Assembly: GCF_002115755.1 (NCBI RefSeq)
Contig: NZ_JFKA01000001.1
Coordinates: 372,001 to 436,000 of the forward strand
Length of the DNA: 64,000 nucleotides
Reading direction: 5' to 3'
From: Thalassospira mesophila
Lineage (GTDB): Bacteria; Pseudomonadota; Alphaproteobacteria; Rhodospirillales; Thalassospiraceae
In this document: in pieces, positions 16,827-25,933 of the stretch
How positions within the stretch are numbered: position 1 is the first letter of the stretch
How the letters are laid out: each line of letters opens with the position of its first letter
Position numbers and translations under genes: made by a program
The notes under the pieces: model-generated
The model's database searches: none
The model's input: the letters and a program-made list of their open reading frames with translations, nothing else
What the model was told of the DNA's origin: nothing

Positions 16827-17633
16827 TTATTTGCCGTTAAAGGCCGGTTTGCGTTTTTCAACAAAGGCGGCAACGCCTTCGCGGAAATCATCGCTGATGG
16901 CGCATTCGGCAAAGGCTTTTGCTTCGGCGGCCAGTTGGGCGGGCAAATCGCGGTCCGGTGCGCTGTTGAGCAGCGCCTTGGTCCGGGCCAGGGCCGAGCG
17001 CGGGCCTGCAGCCAGGCGCTTGGCAAGTTTGGCCGTGGCCCAACCCAGTTCGTCACTGGCAACAACCTGATTGATCAAACCTAGGGCGTGGGCCTCGCTG
17101 GCATCAAACCGGTCGCCAAGAAAGGCAATTTCCTTGGCTTTTTTCATGCCGACAAGGCGGACCAGCGAATGGGTAGAGCCGCCATCGGGCGAGGTGCCGA
17201 TATGGCAATAGGCCAAAGTGAAAACGGTTTCACTGCTGGCAATGGCCATGTCGCACGCATTCATCAGGCTGATGCCAAAACCGGCAACCGCCCCGTTTAG
17301 CCGGGCAATGACGGGGCGGGGAAGGTCGGTCAGGCGGGTAATGATCTGGTGGACCTTATCGATCATGGCGGCAATTTGGGGCTGGGCTTCATCGGCGGGG
17401 ATTTGGCCAAGTGTGTGAAAAAACTTCACATCGCCCCCGGCCATGAAGGTTCCCCCGGCACCGGTAATAACCACCGCACCGATATTTTCCATTTCGATAT
17501 CGATTTGGTCCAGGGCACTCAACAGCCCGGTCACCATGGCCCCGTCCAGCGCGTTCATGCGATCGGGCCGGTTCAGGGTGATGGTCGCGATCTGGTTTTC
17601 AATGCTCAGAATGACGGCATCTTGCGATGGCAT
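16827..17633 (-). CDS. Enoyl-CoA hydratase/isomerase family protein (PaaG-like active site)
   Basis: The 268-residue crotonase-fold protein has oxyanion-hole segments GTFMAGGDVKFF and NGAVAGFGISLMNACD. The active-site region reads HIGTSPDGGSTHSLVRLVG. The Asp in SPDG is typical of PaaG-type CoA isomerases, whereas the first catalytic Glu of classical hydratases appears to be a Tyr (LAYCHIGT); the second Glu seems kept in MKKAKEIAF. It may therefore act as a double-bond isomerase needed for unsaturated chains. Start ATG 17633 follows GGGAGGA closely; a longer in-frame reading to 17711 lacks such a site. It is part of the lipid operon. Confidence 0.85.
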   Translation of the reverse strand: MPSQDAVILSIENQIATITLNRPDRMNALDGAMVTGLLSALDQIDIEMENIGAVVITGAGGTFMAGGDVKFFHTLGQIPADEAQPQIAAMIDKVHQIITRLTDLPRPVIARLNGAVAGFGISLMNACDMAIASSETVFTLAYCHIGTSPDGGSTHSLVRLVGMKKAKEIAFLGDRFDASEAHALGLINQVVASDELGWATAKLAKRLAAGPRSALARTKALLNSAPDRDLPAQLAAEAKAFAECAISDDFREGVAAFVEKRKPAFNGK

Positions 17634-17733
17634 TTGGGTTCCTCCCCGCGCAAAGGCGGTCCTGTGATGTATTGGCATTTTGTTTGATGATGCCTTCTTT
17701 GGTTCGGGCATCTGCGGGATTTTCCGGGGTGGG

Positions 17734-18267
17734 CTAAATTGCGCCTAACCGTTGTTCAATGGCATTTTCAATTTCGGGCCAGCCACTTAGCCAGTCCGGG
17801 ACATCGGGTGACGGGTCGATCAGGCCCAGTTCGGTGCAAATATGGGACGGGCGAATAACCCCGCCACGGCCAACAAACACGGCCTTGACCACGGCCAGCG
17901 CCAGCGTTTTGCCATCGGCGACAAACCGTTGTTCGAGATAAAACCCCTGTTCATCCCAATACAGCGCCTGCGTTTCAAGATGAAAGCGTTGAAACGGTTT
18001 GATCGCGCGTTTGAACCGCATGGTCGATACCGAAACGACCGGCTGCCATTTGTGTTTTAACACCAGCCGAAAAATGCCGGTGCGCAGGATCAATTCGGTA
18101 CGCCCTAAATCCATTAAGGCAAAATAACGCGAATTGGTCATGTGCATATTGATATCAAGATCCGTCGGCCAGGTGCGAAAAGCCAGAACCGACGGGTCCA
18201 TCGGGTGCATGGCGGGCCGCAACCACCCCAAAAACAAAATGCGGATCAAGCGAAAGATCAAATTCAT
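17734..18267 (-). CDS. Hotdog-fold acyl-CoA thioesterase, THEM6/4HBT type
   Basis: The 177-residue protein has a hydrophobic N-terminal helix (about residues 1-20), then a hotdog domain marked by DLDINMHMTNSRYFALMDLGR, in which Asp and Asn-His are typical catalytic residues. VSTMRFKRAIKPFQRF and LEQRFVADGKTLALAVVKAVF are the central strand regions. Thioesterases of this type hydrolyse acyl-CoA esters. The N-terminal helix could anchor it to the membrane. ATG 18267 is chosen because GGAG lies seven bases upstream; a TTG at 18288 is the alternative. It sits between the acyl-CoA dehydrogenase and the enoyl-CoA hydratase genes. Confidence 0.82.
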   Translation of the reverse strand: MNLIFRLIRILFLGWLRPAMHPMDPSVLAFRTWPTDLDINMHMTNSRYFALMDLGRTELILRTGIFRLVLKHKWQPVVSVSTMRFKRAIKPFQRFHLETQALYWDEQGFYLEQRFVADGKTLALAVVKAVFVGRGGVIRPSHICTELGLIDPSPDVPDWLSGWPEIENAIEQRLGAI

Positions 18268-18330
18268 CGACTGCTCCGAATTTTTCAATATTTCGCGGGT
18301 TTAAAGGTAGGTTGCGAACCCGAAATAAAA

Positions 18331-20115
18331 CTAGAACGCGTCTTCGTCCATCGCCATCATGGTTTTGGAACCGGCCATGATCGCGGAAAAAAGTGCGCCC
18401 GATTGCGGCAGGATGCGTTCCATATAAAACTGCGCTGTGATCAGTTTGGCTTTATAGAAACCATCATCGTCATCATCCTGTTTTTTAAGGGCTATTTCGG
18501 CCATACGCGCCCACATGAAACCAACGGCGACCAACCCGAACAACCGCAGATATTCGGTTGCGGCAGCCCCGGCTTCGTCGGGGTTTTTCATGCCGCGCTG
18601 GGCAATTTCAGCGGTGGCCTGTTGCAGGCGCATAAAGGCCTTTGCCAGCGGTTGCACAAAATCGCCCAATCCGTCGTCATTGACATGGGTTTCGATATAG
18701 TCCTGCACCGGGTGGAAAAACCGGCGCAAATACCGCCCGGCCTTGGCCCCCATTTTACGACCCACCAGGTCCAGCGCCTGAATGCCGTTTGTGCCTTCGT
18801 AAATCTGGGCGATGCGGGCATCGCGGACATATTGTTCCATGCCCCATTCACGGATATAGCCATGCCCGCCAAATACCTGCATACCGATATTGGTGGTTTC
18901 AAACCCCCAGTCGGTAAACAGGGCTTTGACGATAGGCGTCATCAATTGCACAAATTCGTCGGCTTCTTCGCGGGTTTGGGCATTTTCGTGATATTTCATG
19001 GTGTCAAGCGCACGTGCCACCCAGATGCCCATCGCGCGTGAGCCTTCATTATAGGCGCGCTGGGTGAGCAACATGCGCCGCACATCGGGATGTACCAGCA
19101 GGCTGTCGGCTTCCTTGTTTGGCGATTTCGGCCCGGTCAGGGCACGGCCCTGCAATCGATCACGGGCATAGGCGGCAGCCCCCTGATAGGCGGCCTCGCC
19201 AAGGCCAAGCCCCTGAATACCAACCGAAAGCCGTTCCTGGTTCATCATGGTAAACATGGCGGGCATGCCCTGATGCGGTTCGCCCACCAGCCAGCCAGTG
19301 GCGCCATCAAAGTTCATGACACAGGTGGATGATGCCTTGATGCCCATTTTATGTTCGATCGAACCGCATTTAACGCTGTTGCGATCACCCAGGCTGCCAT
19401 CGTCATGGACCATGAATTTCGGCACCACAAACAGGCTGATGCCTTTGGTGCCCTTGGGTGCATCGGGCAGTTTGGCCAGCACCAGATGAATGATGTTTTC
19501 GGTTAAGTCATGTTCACCGGCGGATATGAAAATTTTGGTGCCGGTAATGGCATAACTGCCATCATCGCGCGGTTCGGCCTTGCTGCGGATAATGCCCAGA
19601 TCGGTGCCGCAATGTGGTTCGGTCAGGCACATGGTGCCCGACCATGTACCCGCCACCATTTTGGGCAGGTATTTGTCTTTCAGCGCGTCCGATGCGTGGC
19701 TGTGCAGGGCGGCATAGGCCCCAAATGACAGCCCGGGATACATGCCAAAGGAAAGGTTGGTCGAACAGGTCATTTCCTCGACCAGCGCATTCAGGGTTTT
19801 GGGCGCGCCTTGTCCGCCATAAACGGGGTCGCAGGCAATGCCGGTCCAGCCGCCTTCGGCAAAGGTTTTATAGGCTTCCTTAAAACCTTTCGGTGTCGTA
19901 ACAACACCGTCATTCCAGGTGCAGCCTTCTTCATCGCCACTGCGATTGAGCGGTTGCAGGACTTCTTCGCAAACCTTGGCGGCTTCTTCCAAAACGGCAT
20001 CAACCACATCGGGGGTGAAATCCTCGCAACCGGGAAGCTGGTTGATGTCGTTGAAATCAAACAGTTCGGTCAGGACGAAACGCATATCGCGCAGGGGTGC
20101 TTTAAATTCAGCCAT
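18331..20115 (-). CDS. Acyl-CoA dehydrogenase, long form with extra C-terminal domain
   Basis: The 594-residue flavoenzyme catalyses the first, alpha-beta dehydrogenation step of beta-oxidation. Signatures are MCLTEPHCGTDLG (flavin/substrate region near residues 160-175), GTKIFISAGEHDLTENI, and QIYEGTNGIQALDL, whose Glu is the usual catalytic base. After the core it carries the extra helical domain found in the roughly 600-residue alphaproteobacterial enzymes, ending GSKTMMAMDEDAF. It starts 11 bp after the FadN-like gene, with AGGACAG before the ATG, so the two are translationally close. Confidence 0.93.
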   Translation of the reverse strand: MAEFKAPLRDMRFVLTELFDFNDINQLPGCEDFTPDVVDAVLEEAAKVCEEVLQPLNRSGDEEGCTWNDGVVTTPKGFKEAYKTFAEGGWTGIACDPVYGGQGAPKTLNALVEEMTCSTNLSFGMYPGLSFGAYAALHSHASDALKDKYLPKMVAGTWSGTMCLTEPHCGTDLGIIRSKAEPRDDGSYAITGTKIFISAGEHDLTENIIHLVLAKLPDAPKGTKGISLFVVPKFMVHDDGSLGDRNSVKCGSIEHKMGIKASSTCVMNFDGATGWLVGEPHQGMPAMFTMMNQERLSVGIQGLGLGEAAYQGAAAYARDRLQGRALTGPKSPNKEADSLLVHPDVRRMLLTQRAYNEGSRAMGIWVARALDTMKYHENAQTREEADEFVQLMTPIVKALFTDWGFETTNIGMQVFGGHGYIREWGMEQYVRDARIAQIYEGTNGIQALDLVGRKMGAKAGRYLRRFFHPVQDYIETHVNDDGLGDFVQPLAKAFMRLQQATAEIAQRGMKNPDEAGAAATEYLRLFGLVAVGFMWARMAEIALKKQDDDDDGFYKAKLITAQFYMERILPQSGALFSAIMAGSKTMMAMDEDAF

Positions 20116-20126
20116 TTTTCTGTCCT

Positions 20127-22451
20127 TTAATTCCGCAGCGGTTTGCCGGTCAGCAGCATGGTTTCAATGCGCGCCAGCGTGCCGGGGTTGCGGGCCAGAC
20201 GCATAAAGCTGTCACGTTCAAGTTCCAGCATGTCGTCCTCGGAAAGTTCGGTGGTAATATCGGTGTCGCCCCCAGAGAGAACCTTTGCCAGTTCACCGGC
20301 CACCACCCGGTCATAATCGGTGGCTTTGCCCAGACGGTAAAAACTGTCGACCGCCATTTCAAAAGCGACACGGGCACTTTCACCGGGCAGGCGATAGGTC
20401 ATTTCTTCGGGCGGTTCATAGCCTTCCACCATCGCCAGAGCCCGTTTTTTGGCATCAAACAGCAACCGGTTGCGGTTCATGGTGATGCCGTCATCGGGAC
20501 GCAGAAACAGGCTTTCCTTGGCTTCATAGGCCGATTTGGCAACAGTGGCGACGCTGATAATTTCAAATGCCTTAGCACTGGCGGCCATTGGTCCCTTGGG
20601 GAATTTGGGGTTTTCGGCCCAGCGGCGGATCATTTCCTTGCAGCCACCCCAGGCGGGCACCAGTCCGACACCGGGTTCAACCAGCCCGATATAGGTTTCG
20701 CCGTGCGCCTGAACCGCATCGGAATGCAAAACAATTTCGCAGCCACCGCCCAATGCCAGCCCGCTAGGTGCGGCCACAACAGGGAAGGGCGCATATGTCA
20801 GCGCCTTGTAGGTTGATTGGCCGGTTTCAACCAGATTTTCAATTTCCGGCCACACCGCAATATTGGCGGCAAACAGGGCCAAACCCAGATTGGCCCCGGC
20901 CGAAAAATTGCTGCCCTCGTTATAAATAACCAGCGCCTTGTATTGCTTTTTCACGGTACGAATGGCGGATTTGATAATCGCCATCACATCGCCGTCCAGC
21001 GCATTCATTTTGGTATGAAATTCCAGGCAAACCGCACCGTCGCCAATATCCCACAGCGATGCCGACCGATTGCCTAAAATACGGTCCGATTTGCGTTTGA
21101 TGTCTTCTAACAACAACACGCCATCGGGGCGGGTGATGGCCTGATAGGTGCCATCGAATGCCAGGTAATGCAGGGTACCGTCTTCGACCTTGTAAAAACT
21201 TTTGCCAGCCGCGCGTTCAAGAAGCGGCGGCACAGCGATACCGTCTTCTTTCAGCATCGCAATCAGGGCATCGACGCCAATTTCGTCGATCAGCTCAAAC
21301 GGGCCGGTTTTCCAGTTATAGCCCAGCTTCAGGGCGTCATCGACATCGACAATGTTGTTGGCGGCTTCTTGTGCAATAAAGGCGGCATAGGCTAGGGTCT
21401 TTGCCATAACGGCCCGGCCATATTTGCCGCCCTTATCCGGGCTTTGCATTAGGATACGCGGGTCCTTGCCCGCTGCCTTTACACTTTCCAGTCGGGCTTT
21501 TTCCGATTTGGCAAATTCACCGGTTTGCAAATTGACCGATTCTTTAACCTTGCCGCCGTTTTCGCGGTTCAGGCGGTAAAACCCGCCTTTGCCCTTGCGA
21601 CCGGTATAGCCATCGGCAATCAGCTTTGAGACCAGATCAGATTCGCGGTAGATGGCATGAAACGGGTCCGACTTGGGAAGGGCGCCCGCCATGCTGGACT
21701 GCACATGCGGCATTAAATCCAGCCCGACCAGATCCATTAAGCCAAACACTCCGGTTTTGGGAATGCCAAACGGGCGGCCAATGACGCTGTCGGCTTCTTC
21801 AACGGTCAGGTTGCGGTCCATGGCCTCGACCATTGCGGCCTGAATCCAGTAAACGCCAAGGCGGTTGGCGATGAAACCCGGTTTGTCGTGGCACACCACA
21901 CAGGTTTTACCCAGTTTTTGATCGGCAAAGGCGGCAACCATATCCACCACGCCATCATTGGTGGCGCCGTTGCTAACCAGTTCCAGCAGCCGCATATAGC
22001 GCGGCGGATTGAAAAAATGGGTGATGATGAAATCACCCGCAAAGGCATCGGGCATGCCCTCGATCAAGGTGGCAAGTGGAATGGTTGATGTGTTTGATGA
22101 CACAACCGAACCGGCTTTGCGCACTTCATCAATCTTGCGATAGAGATTTTGTTTGATATCAAGGCGTTCAATCACGGCCTCGATAATCCAGTCGCATTTG
22201 CCCAATTTTGCCATATCGTCTTCGATATTGCCGCATGTGATGAGAGTTGCCGCCCGTTTGTTCATAAACGGAGCCGGGTCAGTTTTCAGCATTTTTGCCA
22301 CCGCACCCTCGGCCACCGCATTGCGGTTTTTGGCCCCTTCCGGCACGATGTCCAGCAGCAAAACCGGCGTTCCTGAATTGGCGATATGGGCGGCGATGGA
22401 CGCCCCCATAACACCAGCGCCAATAACGGCGACCTGTTTGATTTCAGCCAT
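20127..22451 (-). CDS. Bifunctional 3-hydroxyacyl-CoA dehydrogenase/enoyl-CoA hydratase, FadN order
   Basis: The 774-residue protein begins with the NAD-binding motif IGAGVMGASIAAHIANSG (residues about 7-24) and a 3-hydroxyacyl-CoA dehydrogenase body including THFFNPPRYMRLLELV. A crotonase-type domain fills the last third, with SGLALGGGCEIVLHSDA and GLVEPGVGLVPAWGG. This domain order is the reverse of FadB/FadJ and matches FadN. It catalyses hydration and oxidation of enoyl-CoA. Start ATG 22451 overlaps the thiolase stop by one base (TAATG), so the two subunits are coupled. An in-frame start at 22499 would lie inside the thiolase gene. Confidence 0.92.
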   Translation of the reverse strand: MAEIKQVAVIGAGVMGASIAAHIANSGTPVLLLDIVPEGAKNRNAVAEGAVAKMLKTDPAPFMNKRAATLITCGNIEDDMAKLGKCDWIIEAVIERLDIKQNLYRKIDEVRKAGSVVSSNTSTIPLATLIEGMPDAFAGDFIITHFFNPPRYMRLLELVSNGATNDGVVDMVAAFADQKLGKTCVVCHDKPGFIANRLGVYWIQAAMVEAMDRNLTVEEADSVIGRPFGIPKTGVFGLMDLVGLDLMPHVQSSMAGALPKSDPFHAIYRESDLVSKLIADGYTGRKGKGGFYRLNRENGGKVKESVNLQTGEFAKSEKARLESVKAAGKDPRILMQSPDKGGKYGRAVMAKTLAYAAFIAQEAANNIVDVDDALKLGYNWKTGPFELIDEIGVDALIAMLKEDGIAVPPLLERAAGKSFYKVEDGTLHYLAFDGTYQAITRPDGVLLLEDIKRKSDRILGNRSASLWDIGDGAVCLEFHTKMNALDGDVMAIIKSAIRTVKKQYKALVIYNEGSNFSAGANLGLALFAANIAVWPEIENLVETGQSTYKALTYAPFPVVAAPSGLALGGGCEIVLHSDAVQAHGETYIGLVEPGVGLVPAWGGCKEMIRRWAENPKFPKGPMAASAKAFEIISVATVAKSAYEAKESLFLRPDDGITMNRNRLLFDAKKRALAMVEGYEPPEEMTYRLPGESARVAFEMAVDSFYRLGKATDYDRVVAGELAKVLSGGDTDITTELSEDDMLELERDSFMRLARNPGTLARIETMLLTGKPLRN

Positions 22452-23587
22452 TATAGTGCCTCCAGAACCGTCGCGATTCCCTGTCCGCCGCCAATGCATT
22501 GCGATGCCAGGGCGTATTTAGCCCCTTCGCGTTGCATCAGGCTGGCCGCCTTGCCGACGATACGTGCGCCAGTCGCACCCAGCGGATGGCCAATGGCAAT
22601 CGCCCCGCCATCGATATTAACGGTTTTCGGGTCCAGCCCCAGTTCGGAAATCGATGCCATCGCTTGCGATGAAAAGGCTTCGTTAAGTTCGACAACGCCA
22701 AGGTCGGCCGCGGTAATGCCGGCGCGTTTGAGGGCTTTTTGGCTGGCACCAACCGGGCCAATGCCCATAATTTCGGGCAGGCAGCCATTCACCGCGACAG
22801 ATTTGATCCGTGCCAGCGGGGTGAGGCCATTGGCCTTGGCGAATTCCTCGGAGCAAACCAGAACCGCCGATGCGCCATCGGTTAGGGGCGAGGACGTACC
22901 AGCGGTAACAACACCATCGGCGCGAAAGGCGGGTTTTAAATCAGCCAGCCCTTCGGGGGTGGTTTCGCCGCGAATGCAGCCATCCTGGTCAATAATGCCG
23001 TCGGGGCCTGTAATCGGGATAATTTCGTCGTTGAACTTGCCCGCCTTTTGGGCCGCAGCCGCCCGTTTATGGCTTTCAACCGCAAAGGCTTCCTGATCGG
23101 CGCGCGACAGGTTCCATTTTTTGGCAACATTTTCGGCGGTATCGCCCATGCCGATATAGGCTTCGGGCATTTCTTTATACAGGGCCGGGTTGGGCATGGG
23201 GTTAAAGCCCATCATTGGCACCCGGCTCATGCTTTCGATCCCGGCGCAAATAAAACAATCACCTGCGCCAATGGCAATGGCCCCGGCGGCCTGATGGATC
23301 GATTGCATCGAGGACCCGCAGAACCGGTTAACCGTTACCCCGCCAACCGATCGTGGCAACCCGGCCAGAAACGTGACCAGACGGGCGACGTTGAGCCCCT
23401 GTTCCCCTTCGGGAAAGGCGCAGCCCAAAATAAGGTCTTCGATGGCGTTGGGGTCAATCCCCGAGCGGTCCACCAGCGCCTTGACCACCTGGGCGGCCAG
23501 ATCATCGGGACGAACCTTTGCCAGGGCACCCTTGCGCGCCGGGGTGAAAGGGGACCGGACATAGCCGGCGATTACAGCATTGGTCAT
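22451..23587 (-). CDS. fadA: Acetyl-CoA acyltransferase (thiolase), FadA type
   Basis: The 378-residue thiolase has nucleophile Cys90 in NRFCGSSMQS, His334 in GHPLGATGARI and the second cysteine Cys364 in ASQCIGGGQG. It cleaves 3-ketoacyl-CoA to acetyl-CoA and a shortened acyl-CoA. It lies 44 bp downstream of the MerR regulator and one base overlaps the FadN-like gene. With FadN and acyl-CoA dehydrogenase it makes a complete beta-oxidation cycle. The order thiolase, FadN, dehydrogenase recalls the fadNAE set of Bacillus. Confidence 0.94.
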   Translation of the reverse strand: MTNAVIAGYVRSPFTPARKGALAKVRPDDLAAQVVKALVDRSGIDPNAIEDLILGCAFPEGEQGLNVARLVTFLAGLPRSVGGVTVNRFCGSSMQSIHQAAGAIAIGAGDCFICAGIESMSRVPMMGFNPMPNPALYKEMPEAYIGMGDTAENVAKKWNLSRADQEAFAVESHKRAAAAQKAGKFNDEIIPITGPDGIIDQDGCIRGETTPEGLADLKPAFRADGVVTAGTSSPLTDGASAVLVCSEEFAKANGLTPLARIKSVAVNGCLPEIMGIGPVGASQKALKRAGITAADLGVVELNEAFSSQAMASISELGLDPKTVNIDGGAIAIGHPLGATGARIVGKAASLMQREGAKYALASQCIGGGQGIATVLEAL

Positions 23588-23631
23588 AGCGGATCTTCCT
23601 TCCTGAGCTTCTCTGCGATGCCGGTGCGGGT

Positions 23632-24039
23632 TTATTCCGTATCCGGATCGAGTCCTTTTTCTTTAAGTGCATCAATCGATTGCTGTTCGATATCGCGCAA
23701 TTCATCAAGTGTGACATCCAGCGCCTGGCGCTGTTCGGCCAAATCTTTCATCCGTTTGCGAACCCGGCCCAGCAACATTCTGATTTGTCCGGCCTGGGTG
23801 GGGTCTGCGCCGTAAAGATCCAGATAATCTGCAATCTCGCTGAGGCTGAAACCCAGTCGCTTACCCCGCAAAATGATCAGTATTCTGGCCCGGTCTGATC
23901 GTGTATAGACCCGGGTGCTGCCCGCGCGTTGCGGGGAAACCAGCCCTTTTTGTTCGTAAAATCGAATGGTTCGCGGGGTGACGCCCAAATCCTTTGCCAG
24001 TTCGGGAACGGTATAGATCCGGTTGTCATGATCCGTCAT
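23632..24039 (-). CDS. MerR-family regulator of the fatty-acid operon (LiuR-like)
   Basis: The 135-residue protein has a MerR winged helix at residues about 8-75 (YTVPELAKDLGVTPRTIRFYEQKGLV, then RVYTRSDRARILIILRGKRLGFSLSEI), followed by a long coiled-coil dimer helix about 90-125. There is no cysteine-rich metal site, so the effector is probably organic, such as an acyl-CoA; this is inference. It heads the operon it probably controls. A palindrome-like site upstream recurs before two other lipid genes. LiuR-type MerR proteins are known to control fatty-acid and branched-chain amino-acid breakdown in proteobacteria. Confidence 0.9.
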   Translation of the reverse strand: MTDHDNRIYTVPELAKDLGVTPRTIRFYEQKGLVSPQRAGSTRVYTRSDRARILIILRGKRLGFSLSEIADYLDLYGADPTQAGQIRMLLGRVRKRMKDLAEQRQALDVTLDELRDIEQQSIDALKEKGLDPDTE

Positions 24040-24082
24040 TTTCTGACCCTATTGGTGCATTTTTTTATCTATACGTCAACAA

Positions 24083-24099
24083 GTTTACGTTAACGTCAC
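24083..24099 (-). promoter_or_regulatory. MerR operator, site 1, and promoter of the beta-oxidation operon
   Basis: GTTTACGTTAACGTCAC lies 44-60 bp upstream of the MerR start. On the minus strand GTGACG, 20 bases of spacer and TATAGA form a promoter with the long spacer usual for MerR targets, and the palindrome covers the spacer. The site recurs with 15 of 17 matches at 25850-25866 and, inverted, at 28372-28388. Confidence 0.7.
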
Positions 24100-24142
24100 A
24101 TTGATTTTTCTTTTCTGTCATTTCGCCGTGTCGAATGGCCTG

Positions 24143-25837
24143 TCAGGGGCGTGCGGCGGTCTTTATGCGTTCTTCGTCGATCAGTTCTTTTTTCGACAAT
24201 TTGCCAACCATGGTTTTGGGCAATTCGTCGCGCAATTCGATCTCGCGGGGCATTTCAATGCGCGAAATTTTGTCTTCCAAAAACAGCCGTAATGTTTCAG
24301 GGGTGACAGAACGCGGATCGGCATCGTCCTTTAATCGCACAAATGCCTTGGGGGCCTGCCCGCGATAGGAATCGGGAATACCGATGACGGTGACTTCGGC
24401 AATATCGGGATGCAGGTACAGGGCTTCTTCGATGGCGCGCGGATAAACGTTATATCCGCCGCACATAATAACGTCCTTCAGGCGGTCGACCAAAAACAGG
24501 TAGCCTTCGTGGTCGCGATAGCCAACATCGCCGGTGGCAAGCCAGCCGTCTTTCAAACAGGCGGCGGTTTCGTCGGGGTTTTGCCAGTAGCCGGTCATCA
24601 CTTGTGGGCCGCGAACAAACAGTTCGCCTTTTTCGTCATCGGGCAGGACACGGCTTTTGTCGTCCAGCGATCGTATTTCAACCCCGGAGCCAGGCATGGG
24701 AATCCCGATCGAGCCTTCCTTGTTGGTGCCCAAAAGCGGGTTACAGGTGCAAACCGGGCTGGCTTCTGACAGGCCATAACCTTCAACCAGTTTGGCACCG
24801 GTCAGGTCTTCGAACTGGTGTTTAACCTCGACCGGCAGGGGGGCACCGCCCGAAATACAACAGCGAACCGATGAAAGATCGTATTTCACCGTTTCGTGGG
24901 AATTGTTAATCGCGGTGTAGATGGTGGGCACACCGGGGAAAATGGTGATTTTTTTACGGTCTAGCGCCTTTAGCAGGGCCTCAAGTTCAAACCGGGGTTG
25001 CAACACCAGCTCTGCGCCCAGATTAACCGAGGTGTTAAGTGCGACCGTCATGGCGAAAACATGGAAAAACGGCAAAACACACAGGGTTACTTCCTGCCCC
25101 GGCCGGGCATTGGGCATCCAGCGGGTAAGCTGTTCGACATTCGCACTTAGATTGGCGTGGGTCAGCATCGCACCCTTGGGGCGACCGGTGGTGCCGCCGG
25201 TATATTGCAAAACCGCCAGATCATCGGGCGTGGCCCCGCAGGCCTTTTGCAAGGGCGGGCAATTGGCAAGGCGCGAATAGGGAATATTGCGCAAATCATG
25301 GGGCACATCGGCCAGTTCGCTGCGTTTGAACAGCGAAAACAGAACGCTTTTAACGGCGGGTAAAATGTCGCTCATTTCGCAAACGACAATGCGCCGCAGG
25401 CTGGTTTCATCCAGACAGGCGGCGACCTTGGGATAAATTTGTTTCAGGTTCAGGGTGACCATGATCCGCACACCGGAATCATTGATCTGAAAGGCGATTT
25501 CACGTTTGGCATACAGCGGATTGAAATTGACCACCACACCGCCGCATTTCAATACGGCATAGTAACAAACCACGTAATACGGGGTATTGGGCAGGCAAAG
25601 CCCCACCTTGTCGCCTTTGCGCACGCCAAGCTGGTGAAACCCTTCGGCAACTTTGTCGATCTGTTCGGCGATGTCCTGATAATCGTAAATCCGGCCAAGA
25701 AAATCGATACAGGGCCGGTTGCCATAAAGCCGGGCCGCGTCATCAAAAATGTCATGGACCAGCCGGGGTTTAAGCGGTGTAACCATATCGACACCCGGGG
25801 CGGCGGAGGCGGCTTGTTGAATGTTCATTTGGATCAT
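24143..25837 (-). CDS. fadD: Long-chain acyl-CoA synthetase (AMP-binding), FadD type
   Basis: The 564-residue enzyme activates fatty acids to acyl-CoA through an acyl-adenylate. The AMP-binding signature YTGGTTGRPKGAML is near residue 215, with VEGYGLSEASPV, GWLATGDVGY and the C-terminal PKTMVGKLSKKEL lysine motif. A SD-like GGAG lies nine bases before ATG 25837; ATG 25852 and 25828 are alternatives, and 25852 overlaps the operator. It is on its own transcription unit, between the MerR operon and the FadL terminator, with operator site 2 across its leader. Confidence 0.92.
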   Translation of the reverse strand: MIQMNIQQAASAAPGVDMVTPLKPRLVHDIFDDAARLYGNRPCIDFLGRIYDYQDIAEQIDKVAEGFHQLGVRKGDKVGLCLPNTPYYVVCYYAVLKCGGVVVNFNPLYAKREIAFQINDSGVRIMVTLNLKQIYPKVAACLDETSLRRIVVCEMSDILPAVKSVLFSLFKRSELADVPHDLRNIPYSRLANCPPLQKACGATPDDLAVLQYTGGTTGRPKGAMLTHANLSANVEQLTRWMPNARPGQEVTLCVLPFFHVFAMTVALNTSVNLGAELVLQPRFELEALLKALDRKKITIFPGVPTIYTAINNSHETVKYDLSSVRCCISGGAPLPVEVKHQFEDLTGAKLVEGYGLSEASPVCTCNPLLGTNKEGSIGIPMPGSGVEIRSLDDKSRVLPDDEKGELFVRGPQVMTGYWQNPDETAACLKDGWLATGDVGYRDHEGYLFLVDRLKDVIMCGGYNVYPRAIEEALYLHPDIAEVTVIGIPDSYRGQAPKAFVRLKDDADPRSVTPETLRLFLEDKISRIEMPREIELRDELPKTMVGKLSKKELIDEERIKTAARP

Positions 25838-25849
25838 CCGCGTTAACTC

Positions 25850-25866
25850 CATTACGTTAACGTCAC
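25850..25866 (-). promoter_or_regulatory. MerR operator, site 2, at the acyl-CoA synthetase
   Basis: CATTACGTTAACGTCAC shares 15 contiguous bases (TTACGTTAACGTCAC) with site 1. It sits immediately upstream of, or over, the start region of the acyl-CoA synthetase. It ends ten bases before the terminator of the fadL unit, so the promoter must be compact. Confidence 0.7.
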
Positions 25867-25875
25867 TTTCGGGGC

Positions 25876-25921
25876 AAAAAAACCCGGTACGGTGCGATCC
25901 ATCAGGAAACGACCGTACCGG
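25876..25921 (-). terminator. Rho-independent terminator after the FadL-like gene
   Basis: Ten perfect pairs, CCGGTACGGT (25884-25893) with ACCGTACCGG (25912-25921), are followed on the minus strand by GTTTTTTTGCC. It ends the fadL unit just before the separate synthetase promoter. Confidence 0.88.
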
Positions 25922-25933
25922 TATTATACAGGA

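Noticed and set aside
18142-19041. A 299-codon plus-strand frame
   Set aside because: It overlaps the thioesterase and acyl-CoA dehydrogenase genes on the opposite strand and has no family signature.
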